This document shows, one piece after another, positions 1-9,137 of a stretch of DNA of 52,897 nucleotides (within the stretch, counting starts at the first letter, position 1; every line of letters begins with the position of its first letter). A model generated the notes under the pieces. That model was not told where the DNA came from. It saw nothing but the letters and a program-made list of their open reading frames with translations, and did no database searches. Location: assembly GCA_049509915.1 (NCBI GenBank), contig JBEKZL010000011.1, positions 1 to 52,897 of the forward strand, read 5' to 3'. A program made the translations under genes and the position numbers. This stretch comes from JBEKYD01 sp049509915 (GTDB lineage: Bacteria; Acidobacteriota; Terriglobia; Bryobacterales; Bryobacteraceae).

Positions 1-388
1 CCGGAGCCGTGCCGCCGAACAGTTGCCAAGCCGTCTGAGACAGCAGATCGGTCTCGCAATAGCGGCTGCCCAACAGGAACACGAGCGTTTCTTCGGGCAA
101 ATCCTGCACGGAGTCCTGCCCGGCGGCGGACATGATCTCATCTGGTTGGCCGCTATCTCGAATTACCCCATCGGCCGCAAGGCGGAGCCGGCCCGCGGGC
201 GCGAGGACGCGGTGGCACTGGTTTCCGAAGCCGTCGCGATAGCCGCTAATCGGGATGGATGGCTCGGTCGTGAGGCGATCGGGGACGACAAGATCCGAAG
301 CGCGTGAATCGTGTACGTTCACAACAAGGATAATCGGCGTGGGTTGTGGAAAACTGTATATCAGCTCGTAACCGATCCGGAGCTGCAT
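1..388 (-). CDS. Transglutaminase-like family protein, N-terminal part (truncated by window edge)
   Basis: Reading the minus strand from an ATG at 388 gives an uninterrupted frame to base 1 (129 codons) beginning MQLRIGYELIYSFPQPTP. A beta-strand-rich stretch with N-V-H-D-S-R follows, then I-P-I-S-G-Y-R-D-G-F-G-N. This is the typical start of the bacterial transglutaminase N-terminal domain that precedes the cysteine-protease-like transglutaminase core. The Cys-His-Asp core lies outside the window, so activity cannot be judged. An AGGTG lies about seven bases upstream of the ATG and supports this start. In this family the core is a papain-like fold used as a protease or amidase as well as a crosslinker, so the exact reaction stays open. 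Confidence 0.8.
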   Translation of the reverse strand, partial: MQLRIGYELIYSFPQPTPIILVVNVHDSRASDLVVPDRLTTEPSIPISGYRDGFGNQCHRVLAPAGRLRLAADGVIRDSGQPDEIMSAAGQDSVQDLPEETLVFLLGSRYCETDLLSQTAWQLFGGTAP

Positions 389-547
389 TCGCAAACACCT
401 TAATCCGCGGCACGACTGCCGCTAGTTCAGTCGAATCGATCATTATTAAGCACGCGCAGGGCCGTTCCATTCCTTTGCTGCCCGCCCAGGCAAATTGCCC
501 CCCTAGCGGGAGTTTACTGTGAGTTCGGTCCGGACCGCAAGGTAAAG

Positions 548-1888
548 TTACTGCTTGATCACCGTGCCATCGCGCCTTCGGACCTCGCCCCATCCGCCGT
601 TCAGGTTGTTGCGGCTCTGGGTGAACGGCGCTTTCGCGGCGGCTTTCTCATCCACCTCGATGCCCCAACCCGGCTTCTCGTTGGCCCATAGGTAGCCGTC
701 CTTCATCACCGGACAGCCCTGGAAAATCTCCTGCGTTCGCTGGTTGAAAGCCGAGTATTCCTGAATTCCGAAGTTGTAGCTCACCAGGTCGAGGGTCACG
801 TTCGCCATATGGCCGACGGGGGAAACGTCGCCGGGGCCGTGCCAGGCCGTCTTGACGCCGAAATTCTCAGCCAGAATCGCTATCTTGCGCGACGGCGTGA
901 ACCCGCCCGCCTGGGTAACGTGTACGCGGATGTAATCGATCAACCGTTCGGCGATCAACGGCTGCCACTCGTGCGGGTTGTTGAACAGCTCTCCCATGGC
1001 GATCGGGGTGGCGCATTGGGAGCGGATCTGCCGGAAATACGCGATATCTTCGGGCGACAGCGCGTCTTCCATGTAGAACATTTTGAATTTTTCGACGTCC
1101 TTCAGGAATTGCACCGCCTGGTTGGGCGAGACGCGCTCGTGAACGTCGTGCAGCAATTCGATCTCGTCGCCCAGTTCCTTACGGCAGAGTTCGAACAGTT
1201 TCAGCGCCCGCCGGATGTAATAGGCCGGCTCGAAAACCGGTTTGTCGTGCAGCGCCTTGATGGGGCTGCCGCCGGCGGGGCTGCCGTAGCCTTCCATGCC
1301 CGGTACGCCCACCTGCACGCGGACATAGCGGAAGCCCTGCGCGATGAAGCGCTTTGCCGCCTCGATCGTGTTCTCGGGTTCCGCGCCCGCCGCATGGGTG
1401 TAGCAATCCACTGCCTCGCGGCACTTACCCCCGACAAGCTGGTACACCGGCATGCCCGCCTGGCGGCCCTTGATGTCCCACAGCGCCTGGTCCACGCCGC
1501 TGATGGCGTTGTTCAGCACCGGGCCATTCTTCCAGTAAGAGCTGTCGTAGCAGGACTGCCAGATATCCTCGATCCGGTCCGTGGTCTTGCCCAAAAGAAA
1601 CGGCTTCAGGTACCGTTCGACGGCCGGCCTCACCAGGTCGGCGCGCTGCGTGAAAGTGGCACAACCGTAACCGTAGAGGCCATCCTGGTCGGTGGTGATC
1701 TTGACCACGGTCAGCCGCACGCCGGCCGGCTGGCACTCAATCACGCTGATATCCTTGATCTTCGGAATCGGCATGGCGCGGGTGGCGCGGGCCACTTGCT
1801 CCTGTGCCTTTTGTTCTCGCGGGTTGGCGAGGCCTAACAGACCCGCTGTTCCGATTGCCTGTAGTAGATTTCGACGCTCAATTGCCAT
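548..1888 (-). CDS. Enolase-superfamily dehydratase, RspA/mannonate dehydratase-like, exported (Tat-type signal)
   Basis: The 446-residue protein belongs to the mandelate racemase/enolase superfamily, RspA/ManD-like subgroup, which dehydrates sugar acids such as D-mannonate. Visible landmarks are YVRVQVGVPG, the metal-binding series HDVHER, MED and GE, a WHGPGD catalytic-His segment and the C-terminal GYLWANEKPGWGIEVDE. The start is placed at the ATG at 1888 because it gives MAIERRNLLQAIGTAG, a twin-arginine-like signal (RRNLL plus a short hydrophobic stretch). A longer frame upstream to 2023 is arginine/proline-rich and reads through a GC hairpin, so it is rejected. The gene lies downstream of the TonB receptor with a strong terminator between them, so they are probably separate transcripts. 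The substrate is not determined by sequence. Confidence 0.85.
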   Translation of the reverse strand: MAIERRNLLQAIGTAGLLGLANPREQKAQEQVARATRAMPIPKIKDISVIECQPAGVRLTVVKITTDQDGLYGYGCATFTQRADLVRPAVERYLKPFLLGKTTDRIEDIWQSCYDSSYWKNGPVLNNAISGVDQALWDIKGRQAGMPVYQLVGGKCREAVDCYTHAAGAEPENTIEAAKRFIAQGFRYVRVQVGVPGMEGYGSPAGGSPIKALHDKPVFEPAYYIRRALKLFELCRKELGDEIELLHDVHERVSPNQAVQFLKDVEKFKMFYMEDALSPEDIAYFRQIRSQCATPIAMGELFNNPHEWQPLIAERLIDYIRVHVTQAGGFTPSRKIAILAENFGVKTAWHGPGDVSPVGHMANVTLDLVSYNFGIQEYSAFNQRTQEIFQGCPVMKDGYLWANEKPGWGIEVDEKAAAKAPFTQSRNNLNGGWGEVRRRDGTVIKQ

Positions 1889-1954
1889 GTTGGAAGTATA
1901 GCTCCCGGCACGAAATGGATGTCTCGGCCCAGGGCGCTGGTATGATCGCAAGAC

Positions 1955-2015
1955 AACAAAACGCCGCCGCCGCCGCCGCGGGCGAAAACCCGAGCGGCGG
2001 CCGCGGCGCGGCGGA
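1955..2015 (-). terminator. Probable rho-independent terminator after the TonB receptor gene
   Basis: Just after the receptor stop codon (minus strand) lies a very GC-rich inverted repeat, CCGCCGC against GCGGCGG with a GGGTTTTCGCCC inner hairpin. A CGTTTTGTTGT tract follows at about 1950-1963. A GC stem followed by a T-rich tract in the minus-strand direction fits an intrinsic terminator. Confidence 0.6.
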
Positions 2016-2028
2016 CAACACAATTCCG

Positions 2029-5000
2029 CTAGAACTGAAACCGCAGCATCATTTGAATCGAGCGAGGCCCGGCCTGCTGCACGAGCTGGCTTTGGCTGAT
2101 AAGGCCGAAAGAACTGCTGGCGACGTCCGTATTCGGGGCCGCCTTGTTGAGGATATTAAATAGATTGGCGAACTGCGCCTCATAGCGCACGCCAAATCTT
2201 TCCGAAATGGCGAACGTCTTCCCGACGGACGCCGAGAACACCGCTGTTCCCGGCCCCTGCAGGATTCCCACGCCGCAGTTGCCGAATCGGCCGATGTCGC
2301 TGGCGGGAACCGAGAAGGCATTCACATTGAAATAATCGGCCGTCGTCGGGTTCGACAAATACCCGCTCTGCCCCGACACACAGTCAGGCCGCTGTTGGCT
2401 CACGGAACGAGAGGTTGGAAAGGTCCCGGATGGATCGGAGAGGCTGCTCGGGAAGTAAGGCGTGAGCCAGGGTCCGGTCTGCGCCAGAGTGATTCCGGTC
2501 ACCCGCCATCCCCCGACCGCGGCGTTGGCGGCACGGCTGACTCCGGCGAAGTACTTCTTGCCCAGGCCAAAGGGCAGGTCGTACACCAGGGTGCTGACGA
2601 ACCGCTGTCGCGGCAGATAGTACGCATTCCCGGAATCGGCGGCGATGTTGTAGATGTTATTCACGTTGTCGCCGTTATCGCCCTGGCCCCCGGTAGGAAT
2701 CGCCGACGAAGGAGCCACGCCAAGCGCATTCGTGATACTCTTTGCCCAAGTGTAACTGTTGGAGAATGTCAGATCGTGCGCGAAGCGGTGATTGGCTTCT
2801 AACGACAATGCATCGTATTTCGCGCTCGGGCCGTTGGCGCGAGTGAGCACCTCCCGAAAATTCGGGTACTTCAGGTCTTGCTGCCGCAGGGCCGGCGTCG
2901 CCACCAGGGCGGCGTAGCCGATCGTATTTGGCGCGATCTGGTTCAGATCCGGGCTATAGATCAGGTTATAAGTGTGCGACCCCGTATAACTGGCGCGAAT
3001 CAGCGTATTCCATCCAAGATCGTGATCGATCGATAAGTTCCACTGGATCACCCGCGGGTCCCGCAGGTTGTACTGATTGGCGCGGCGGTACCCGGGGTAA
3101 GCCGGGGCGCTGCCGACGCCGCTCGGAAACGCGTCCGGAAAATACGTCGTGCCGTAATCGGCGAAGTAACTGGTGTCCACGCCCAGCTCCGAGTACAGCA
3201 CCGCGCCCAGAACCGGGACCGAATACAATCCCATGGACGCACGGATAGAAGTCTTGCGTTCGGGACTCCACGCCAGGCCGAGGCGCGGTTGAATGTTCCC
3301 CCAGTACGTTGCACGAAGGGTATCCGGCCAGCCCAACTGGCTGGCAGTCACGAACGGCGTATTGCCGACCGCTCCCCGCCACAAGGGGTTGATCAGGCCC
3401 GTCTCTTCGTTCTGAATCACCAGCCGCCCGCCTGGATAACTGGTGTCGAAGTTGCCGAGTTGGTGGGTGCTGTCGTTGAAAGGCGTGTTGACTTCGTATC
3501 TCAGGCCGACGGTCAAAGTGAAATTGGGGCGAAGGCGCCACTCGTCCTGCGCAAAACCGCCATAGTGGTAGCCGTATGGCTTGCCGTCAGGCCCGTTCTG
3601 CGCCTGTTCGGCATCGTCGATTCGACCCTGCAGGAAGGTTGCAAACCCCTGCGCGTCGCTTCCATTGTAGAAGTAATCGCCGTACTCGTCGCCCAGGTTG
3701 AAGGTGATATTGTCCTGATAGCTGAGGCGGCGCCCTTCCACGCCCACCTTTATCGTGTGCGGGCCGCGTATCCACGACAGGTTATCGCCGATCTCGACGG
3801 TGGCGTTCTTGTTCACGCGCGGATGCCCGTAAGGGTTGGTTTCTCCTCCCATGATGTCGCCAATGTAGAACACAGGGATGCCGCCCAGGCCGTTTTTCGG
3901 GAGCCCCGGCAGCCCCTCGATTCCAGCGTTCTGGACGATCGATCCGCCCTCGGCCGCCTCCGGGTAGCTGAAAGTGAAATTGGCGCGGGTAAATCCGAAA
4001 CGAAGCTCGTTGATCAACGTCGGTCTTAGGATCCAGTTATAAGAAGCGGCAATATTGGTGAGGTTGGAGTCGGTTGCAAACGAGCCCATCAATGGGTTGT
4101 AGGTGGTATCTCCCGATCCGCCGGCGCCGATCGCGGCATCGGTCCCGATGGAGGCGATCGTTTTCTGGGTGACGCGGACCCACGCGCGGTGATTGGCGCT
4201 GAAGTTATGATCCATGCGCCCATCGAAGCCGTCGTTGCTGTAAGTTCCCGGGAACGAGGTCACAAGGTTGGGGGACGTCAAGGCGGTTTCGCCGTTTGTC
4301 GCGGTTGGAAACACGGAGGGAATGAGCTTGGTGGAGACATCGTTGATCTGCGAAGCGGGGACTTTGTTGCCGGGAAGCGGCTGGCCGTTCAAGCCGTCGA
4401 CGATGGCGCCCGCGCCGCTGAAGTCTCCGTTCACCCAAGCCGTCGGCGTGGTATTGGTCGAGATGAGTGTGTTGGAGTCGAGCCGCACACCTTCATAGTC
4501 GAAGTAGAAGAACGTCTTGTTCTTGCCGTCGTAAATATGGGGCAACAGAACCGGGCCGCCGATCGACGTGCCGAAAGTATTGGCGTCGCCTTCCGGAACG
4601 ATGCCGCTGATCTGGTCTGCCGAATTCCAGTCCTTTTGCTGAAAGTACCAGAAAGCGCCGCCATGAAAATCGTTGGTGCCGCTCTTGCTGATGACCATGA
4701 TATCGCTCGCCTGAGAGAACTCCGCGCTGTTGCCGGCCGTGTCGACGCGAAACTCGGCGATGCCTTCCACCGAGGGAAACAGGTCGTGCGTAGGGCCGCC
4801 GTAACGCGGAAGTTGCGTGGATATGCCGTCCAGAGAGAACGACGTCGCCGTGGGCAACTGGCCCGAAATGGTAATATTGCCGCCGCTATCGGACTGAACC
4901 CCAGGCGCAAGATCCGCGACCCCGATCGGGCTGGGGTTTGCCGTCGCTCGGAAATTCAGCGCCAGATCGTTGATGGCGTCGCCCGATTTGGAATCGGACT

Positions 5001-5415
5001 GTGTCAGTTCTTCGGCAAGGACGGGCGTCCCGGTTACCTCCACGGTGGTGGCGGCGGCGCTCGCAACCGCCAATTGTAAGTTGACCGGAAGCTCTTCGCG
5101 TGCCAATAGGTTCACGTCCTTTTGTTCCGTCACGCTGAAACCGGGAGCGCTGGCTTCCACGGTGTAAATGCCGGGGTCGAGGTTCACGAACCGGTAGGCG
5201 CCTTCGGCATTCGTCAGCAAACTATGCTTGACCTGCGTCTCTTGATTGGTAATCTCCACCCTCGCCCCGCGAACCGCGGCGGACGACGGGTCGGTGACGC
5301 TGCCATTGATGGTCCCGTAAGTCGACTGAGCCCTTGCCCCCGGCGACGCGGCGAAACAAAGTACCGCGAATCCAACCATGTATCTGAGAATGAAAAGTCT
5401 GCTAAGCTCCAACAC
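2029..5415 (-). CDS. TonB-dependent receptor with carboxypeptidase-regulatory-like N-terminal domain (Oar-like)
   Basis: An outer-membrane receptor of about 1128 residues. A signal peptide (FAVLCFAASPGARAQ) is followed by a carboxypeptidase-regulatory-like beta-sandwich at roughly 30-120 (GTINGSVTDPSSAAVRGARV ... GIYTVEASAPGF). A TonB plug (about 130-260) and a long beta-barrel follow, ending in an aromatic terminal strand (...QMMLRFQF). The size and domain order match the Oar-like receptors expanded in Acidobacteriota, which import large ligands using TonB energy. The longest frame begins with GTG at 5415, but GGAGG ends only three bases before it. The next codon, TTG at 5412, has a six-base spacing and may be the true start. 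The ligand is unknown. The gene is divergent from the phosphonate cassette, which does not prove a link. Confidence 0.93.
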   Translation of the reverse strand: MLELSRLFILRYMVGFAVLCFAASPGARAQSTYGTINGSVTDPSSAAVRGARVEITNQETQVKHSLLTNAEGAYRFVNLDPGIYTVEASAPGFSVTEQKDVNLLAREELPVNLQLAVASAAATTVEVTGTPVLAEELTQSDSKSGDAINDLALNFRATANPSPIGVADLAPGVQSDSGGNITISGQLPTATSFSLDGISTQLPRYGGPTHDLFPSVEGIAEFRVDTAGNSAEFSQASDIMVISKSGTNDFHGGAFWYFQQKDWNSADQISGIVPEGDANTFGTSIGGPVLLPHIYDGKNKTFFYFDYEGVRLDSNTLISTNTTPTAWVNGDFSGAGAIVDGLNGQPLPGNKVPASQINDVSTKLIPSVFPTATNGETALTSPNLVTSFPGTYSNDGFDGRMDHNFSANHRAWVRVTQKTIASIGTDAAIGAGGSGDTTYNPLMGSFATDSNLTNIAASYNWILRPTLINELRFGFTRANFTFSYPEAAEGGSIVQNAGIEGLPGLPKNGLGGIPVFYIGDIMGGETNPYGHPRVNKNATVEIGDNLSWIRGPHTIKVGVEGRRLSYQDNITFNLGDEYGDYFYNGSDAQGFATFLQGRIDDAEQAQNGPDGKPYGYHYGGFAQDEWRLRPNFTLTVGLRYEVNTPFNDSTHQLGNFDTSYPGGRLVIQNEETGLINPLWRGAVGNTPFVTASQLGWPDTLRATYWGNIQPRLGLAWSPERKTSIRASMGLYSVPVLGAVLYSELGVDTSYFADYGTTYFPDAFPSGVGSAPAYPGYRRANQYNLRDPRVIQWNLSIDHDLGWNTLIRASYTGSHTYNLIYSPDLNQIAPNTIGYAALVATPALRQQDLKYPNFREVLTRANGPSAKYDALSLEANHRFAHDLTFSNSYTWAKSITNALGVAPSSAIPTGGQGDNGDNVNNIYNIAADSGNAYYLPRQRFVSTLVYDLPFGLGKKYFAGVSRAANAAVGGWRVTGITLAQTGPWLTPYFPSSLSDPSGTFPTSRSVSQQRPDCVSGQSGYLSNPTTADYFNVNAFSVPASDIGRFGNCGVGILQGPGTAVFSASVGKTFAISERFGVRYEAQFANLFNILNKAAPNTDVASSSFGLISQSQLVQQAGPRSIQMMLRFQF

Positions 5416-5710
5416 GAACCTCCTTCAAAAAAGCTATTTAGTGGGAACGGCGCACGAACCGGCTCGGATGGAACCGTAGTGGCTCGAACGGCCGATGAAT
5501 GCCCCTCTCCGGCAGCATACTATTTGAGCGATTTCGTCCAGGTGACAGTACGTTCACGCAACGGTTACGAAAGAGCGGTTTCACTGAATTACAATTCGGC
5601 CGAATCCGACACCTGGTTGTCATCAAGAAACCGAGCCGGTCGGTTATTCTGGCCATGATGAATCTCTCAAAGCGCGGGTTGCCGGGTTGGGCCGGGGAAA
5701 TGTCTGGTGC

Positions 5711-6512
5711 ATGAAGCTCCGGGGCATTGTCTTTGACTGGGCAGGCACTACAGTCGACTACGGCAGCCGGGCGCCCCTGGCCGCCTCGCAAAATGTTTTT
5801 CTTGCCGCGGGCGTGACCGTAACGGCCGGCGAGGTGCGCCTTTCGATGGGGGTCGCCAAGAAGGACCATATTCGCGCCATCCTCCAGTTGCCGCGCGTAA
5901 CCGGGGAGTGGACGCGGGTGCACGGAACGGCGCCCGGCGAAACGGACGTGGAGGGGCTGTACGCCGAGTTCGTCCCGAAGCAACCGGATTGTCTCGGGCG
6001 CTTTTCGGGCGCCATCGGTGGCGTACCCGAAACCATGGAGGAGCTGCGGCGTCGCGGCGTGAGGATCGGGTCCACTACCGGCTACAATCGGCCGATGCTC
6101 GATTTCCTGGTGGATCGCGCGCGGGAACAAAGCTTCGCGCCGGATTGCGCGATCTGTCCGGGAGACGTTCCAGGCGGGGCGCCCCGCGCCATGGATGTGC
6201 TAGCTGAATGCGATACGGCTCGAAGTTAGTCCTCTGTGGTCAATGGTGAAAATCGGCGACACGCCGAGCGATATGGCGGAAGGATTGGATGCCGGGATGT
6301 GGGCGGTCGGTGTGACGCGGACGGGTAACGAGGCCGGTTTGACGGAAGAAGAATGGAACTCGGCTACCGCCGCCGAGCGGTGTGAAGCGATGGCGCGGGC
6401 GCGGAAACGCCTGCTGGATGCGGGTGCCCACTATCTTGTGGAAAGCGCGGGCGAGTGTCTGCAAGCGATCGACGAGATCGCGGCTCGGATATCGTCGGGC
6501 GAGCGGTCGTAA
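5711..6512 (+). pseudogene. phnX: Phosphonoacetaldehyde hydrolase (phosphonatase), disrupted by frameshift and nonsense codon
   Basis: Intact phosphonatase cleaves phosphonoacetaldehyde to acetaldehyde and phosphate, the second step of AEP breakdown. The first part from ATG 5711 shows the HAD nucleophile motif FDWAGTTVD (Asp9) and the Schiff-base lysine in MGVAKKDHIRA (Lys50), running to DVPGG. There the frame breaks. A GGGG run at 6176-6179 is one base longer than the frame requires. In the shifted frame the family sequence resumes as PAPWMC, then TAG at 6201-6203 where Tyr is expected, then LNAIRLEVSPLWSMVKIGD and IGDTPSDMAEGLDAGMW to the stop at 6512. The repaired product would be 266 residues, normal for the family. 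Either this is a real pseudogene or there are two nearby sequence errors. The downstream genes of the pathway are intact. Confidence 0.85.
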
Positions 6513-6516
6513 GCCT

Positions 6517-7851
6517 GTGGCGCCCTCGAGCCCGGTGCGAAATCTTCCGGCGCAAATCGAGACAGTTGCTCGCGGCCGATTCAAGAAATGGCGCACGCTC
6601 ACCGTCGCGTTGATGGTGGCTGGCTACGCAGGGTATTATCTCTGCCGCTCGGACCTCGCGGTAGCCTTGCCGCTGCTGATTTCCGAGATGGGAAAGAGAG
6701 GCATCGCGCCGGACGATGCCAGGATCCGTCTGGGCACGATCGCGTCTCTGGGGGTTCTGGTCTACGCCGCCGGCAAGTTCCCCAGCGGGTGGCTGGCCGA
6801 TTTCCTTGGCGGTAGGCGCAACTTTCTGTTCGGAATGGCCGGGTCCATTCTGTTTACCGTTTTGTTCGGTCTCGCCGGTGGCATTCCGCTGTTTACCTTT
6901 GCGTGGATGGGTAACCGGCTGGCTCAGTCGCTCGGTTGGGCGGGAATCGTGAAGATCGCGTCACGCTGGTTCTCTTACTCTTCTTACGGGACCGTGATGG
7001 GCATCCTCAGCCTGAGTTTTCTGTTTGGAGACGCTGCGTCGCGTGAGTTCATGTCCTGGCTGATCGGAGCCGGGCTGGGCTGGCGCGGGGTATTCTGCGC
7101 GGCGGCGGCGACTCTCGGCCTGCTGCTGCTGGCGAGTCTCCTGCTGCTGCGGGAAACGCCGCAGGAAATCGGCTACCCCGAGCCTCCGGCCAATCCGGCG
7201 AATCTGTTCCAATCCGAGGGCGAGAAACACATGCCCGAAAGTTTTCGCTCGCTCCTGGGAACATTTGGGCGCTGCGGCGTATTCTGGTTGGTGTGTCTGA
7301 TTTCCTGCGGCATCACTATTTTGCGCGAAACCTTCAATCTATGGACGCCAACGTACTTCACGCAATCGGTGGGACTCACCGTGGCCGATGCGGCGCAAAA
7401 GAGCGCTCTGTTTCCGCTGTTTGGCGGAGTCTCGGTCCTGGTGGCAGGCGTCCTCGGCGACCGCCTTGGTAAGGGCGGACGAGCTGCCATCATTTCTTGC
7501 GGCATGCTGCTGGCCGCGGTGTTCCTCTTCCTGCTGGCGTTCGGCCGTTTCGGCGGTTCGAAGGTCGTGCCCGTTGTCCTGGTCACGCTGGTTGCTTTCG
7601 CAATGACCGGGCCGTACTCCTACCTGGCAGGTGCAATCTCGCTCGACTTCGGAGGAAAACAGGGCAGCGCGACCGCGTCGGGGCTGATTGACGCCACCGG
7701 GTACCTGGGAGGCGTTCTCGCCGGCAACAGTTTCGCCAGCGTGTCGGTGAGGTGGGGCTGGAGGGGCGGTTTTGCCGCTTTGGCCGTCGTGGCTGTGCTT
7801 TCGAGCATTGCCGGCGCCGGCTATCTGAATCACCAGAGGAGGGCCGCTTGA
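6517..7851 (+). CDS. MFS transporter, organophosphate:phosphate antiporter (GlpT/UhpT-like) type
   Basis: A polytopic membrane protein of about 444 residues with some 12 hydrophobic segments. An early segment reads YAGYYLCRSDLAVALPLL, and a GWLADFLGGRR loop typical of the MFS motif follows. The overall layout resembles GlpT/UhpT antiporters, which exchange organophosphates for phosphate. It sits four bases after the phnX stop and before phnW, so uptake of 2-aminoethylphosphonate or a related phosphonate is the likeliest role (inference from context). The start is uncertain. GTG at 6517 is the first start after the phnX stop and GTG at 6535 is an alternative; neither has a clear ribosome-binding site, which suggests translational coupling to phnX. 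If so, the lesions in phnX might reduce its expression. Confidence 0.85.
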   Translation: MAPSSPVRNLPAQIETVARGRFKKWRTLTVALMVAGYAGYYLCRSDLAVALPLLISEMGKRGIAPDDARIRLGTIASLGVLVYAAGKFPSGWLADFLGGRRNFLFGMAGSILFTVLFGLAGGIPLFTFAWMGNRLAQSLGWAGIVKIASRWFSYSSYGTVMGILSLSFLFGDAASREFMSWLIGAGLGWRGVFCAAAATLGLLLLASLLLLRETPQEIGYPEPPANPANLFQSEGEKHMPESFRSLLGTFGRCGVFWLVCLISCGITILRETFNLWTPTYFTQSVGLTVADAAQKSALFPLFGGVSVLVAGVLGDRLGKGGRAAIISCGMLLAAVFLFLLAFGRFGGSKVVPVVLVTLVAFAMTGPYSYLAGAISLDFGGKQGSATASGLIDATGYLGGVLAGNSFASVSVRWGWRGGFAALAVVAVLSSIAGAGYLNHQRRAA

Positions 7852-7939
7852 GCGGGGAAGGACGGAACATCGGGATCGATCGCATTCGCCCGGCCCGCCG
7901 CGCCGTCGAAATACCGCGATGTTGATGAGGACCTATTCC

Positions 7940-9076
7940 ATGCCGACCGCCAAATTACTATTCACGCCGGGACCGCTCACCACCAGTGCTACGGTAAAGG
8001 GAGCGATGTTGCGCGACGCCGGCTCGCGCGACCGGGACTTTCTGCAAACGGTGCGCGAGATTCGCGAGCGGCTGCTCGAAATCGGCGGCGCGCCGTTCCC
8101 CAATCGCGCGGACCAATATGAGTGCGTTCCGATGCAGGGCAGCGGAACCTTCGCCATCGAATCGGTGATATCTTCGGCGATTCAGCCCGGCGGCAAGCTG
8201 CTGGTCCTGGTGAACGGAGCGTACGGGCGTCGCATTGCGCAGATGGCCCGGGTCCACGGGATTGAGACCGAGACGGTGGACGCGCCCGAGAACCGTAAGA
8301 TTTCGCCGGAGGCCGTGGCCGAGCGTCTGGCGCGGTCGCGCGGCATCACGCACGTGGCCGTGGTTCATTGCGAAACCACCACCGGCCTTCTCAACCCGGT
8401 CGAAGCGATCGGCGCGGTGGTGAGACAGGCGGACGCGTTCTACATCGTCGATGCCATGAGCAGTTTCGGCGCAATCCCCCTAAATCTCGCCGCGGCCGGC
8501 ATCGATTTCCTGATTTCTTCCGCGAACAAGTGTATCGAAGGCGTTCCCGGCTTCGGGTTCGTGCTGGCGCGGCGCGGCCGTATACTCGAGGCGAAAGGCC
8601 AGGCGCGCACACTGAGCCTGGACTTGCACGCGCAGTGGGCCGGATTCGAATCCGACGGCCAGTTCCGTTTCACTCCGCCCACCCATGCATTGCTGGCGTT
8701 CCGTCAAGCTCTGCACGAACTGGAAGCCGAGGGCGGCGTCGCCGGCCGCGCGGCGCGATATCGGACAAATCACGCGGTGCTGGTGCGCGGCATGGCCGAA
8801 TTGGGCTTCCAGGCATATCTCGCCCCGCGAGATCAAAGCTACATCATTACCGCGTTCCGCTATCCGGAGCACCCGCGCTTTCAATTCGACGACTTCTATG
8901 GGCGGCTGAGCGAATCTGGATTCATCATCTATCCCGGCAAGCTGACGTCGGAGGCTTGCTTTCGCATCGGAACTATCGGGCGGTTGTCGCCTATCGACAT
9001 AGACGCCCTGCTCGCGGCAATACGGCGCGTTCTGCAGGAGATAGGAGTCGCCCGCGGCGTCCGCGCCGTTCCCTGA
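7940..9076 (+). CDS. phnW: 2-aminoethylphosphonate--pyruvate transaminase
   Basis: A PLP-dependent class V aminotransferase of 378 residues that converts 2-aminoethylphosphonate and pyruvate to phosphonoacetaldehyde and alanine. Family landmarks are LLFTPGPLTTS at the N-terminus, the glycine/serine-rich cofactor loop QGSGTFAIES (66-75), the PLP-ring Asp in VDAMSSFG (Asp171) and the PLP lysine in SSANKCIEGVPG (Lys197). The start at 7940 is chosen because GATGAGG lies nine bases upstream; an ATG at 7919 would add seven residues. The gene looks intact, whereas the enzyme that would use its product (phnX) is broken in this sequence. Unless another hydrolase or dehydrogenase exists elsewhere, phosphonoacetaldehyde would be a dead end. 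Confidence 0.93.
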   Translation: MPTAKLLFTPGPLTTSATVKGAMLRDAGSRDRDFLQTVREIRERLLEIGGAPFPNRADQYECVPMQGSGTFAIESVISSAIQPGGKLLVLVNGAYGRRIAQMARVHGIETETVDAPENRKISPEAVAERLARSRGITHVAVVHCETTTGLLNPVEAIGAVVRQADAFYIVDAMSSFGAIPLNLAAAGIDFLISSANKCIEGVPGFGFVLARRGRILEAKGQARTLSLDLHAQWAGFESDGQFRFTPPTHALLAFRQALHELEAEGGVAGRAARYRTNHAVLVRGMAELGFQAYLAPRDQSYIITAFRYPEHPRFQFDDFYGRLSESGFIIYPGKLTSEACFRIGTIGRLSPIDIDALLAAIRRVLQEIGVARGVRAVP

Positions 9077-9137
9077 ACGGAACCGGGCCTGACCTGAAAG
9101 GATCCCCGCAATCGCGGCATTATGGAGGGGAGGTCCC

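Noticed and set aside
246..593. A 115-residue minus-strand open frame overlapping the transglutaminase start and enolase-like gene end
   Set aside because: It overlaps both better-supported genes, has arginine-rich low-quality sequence and no ribosome-binding site.
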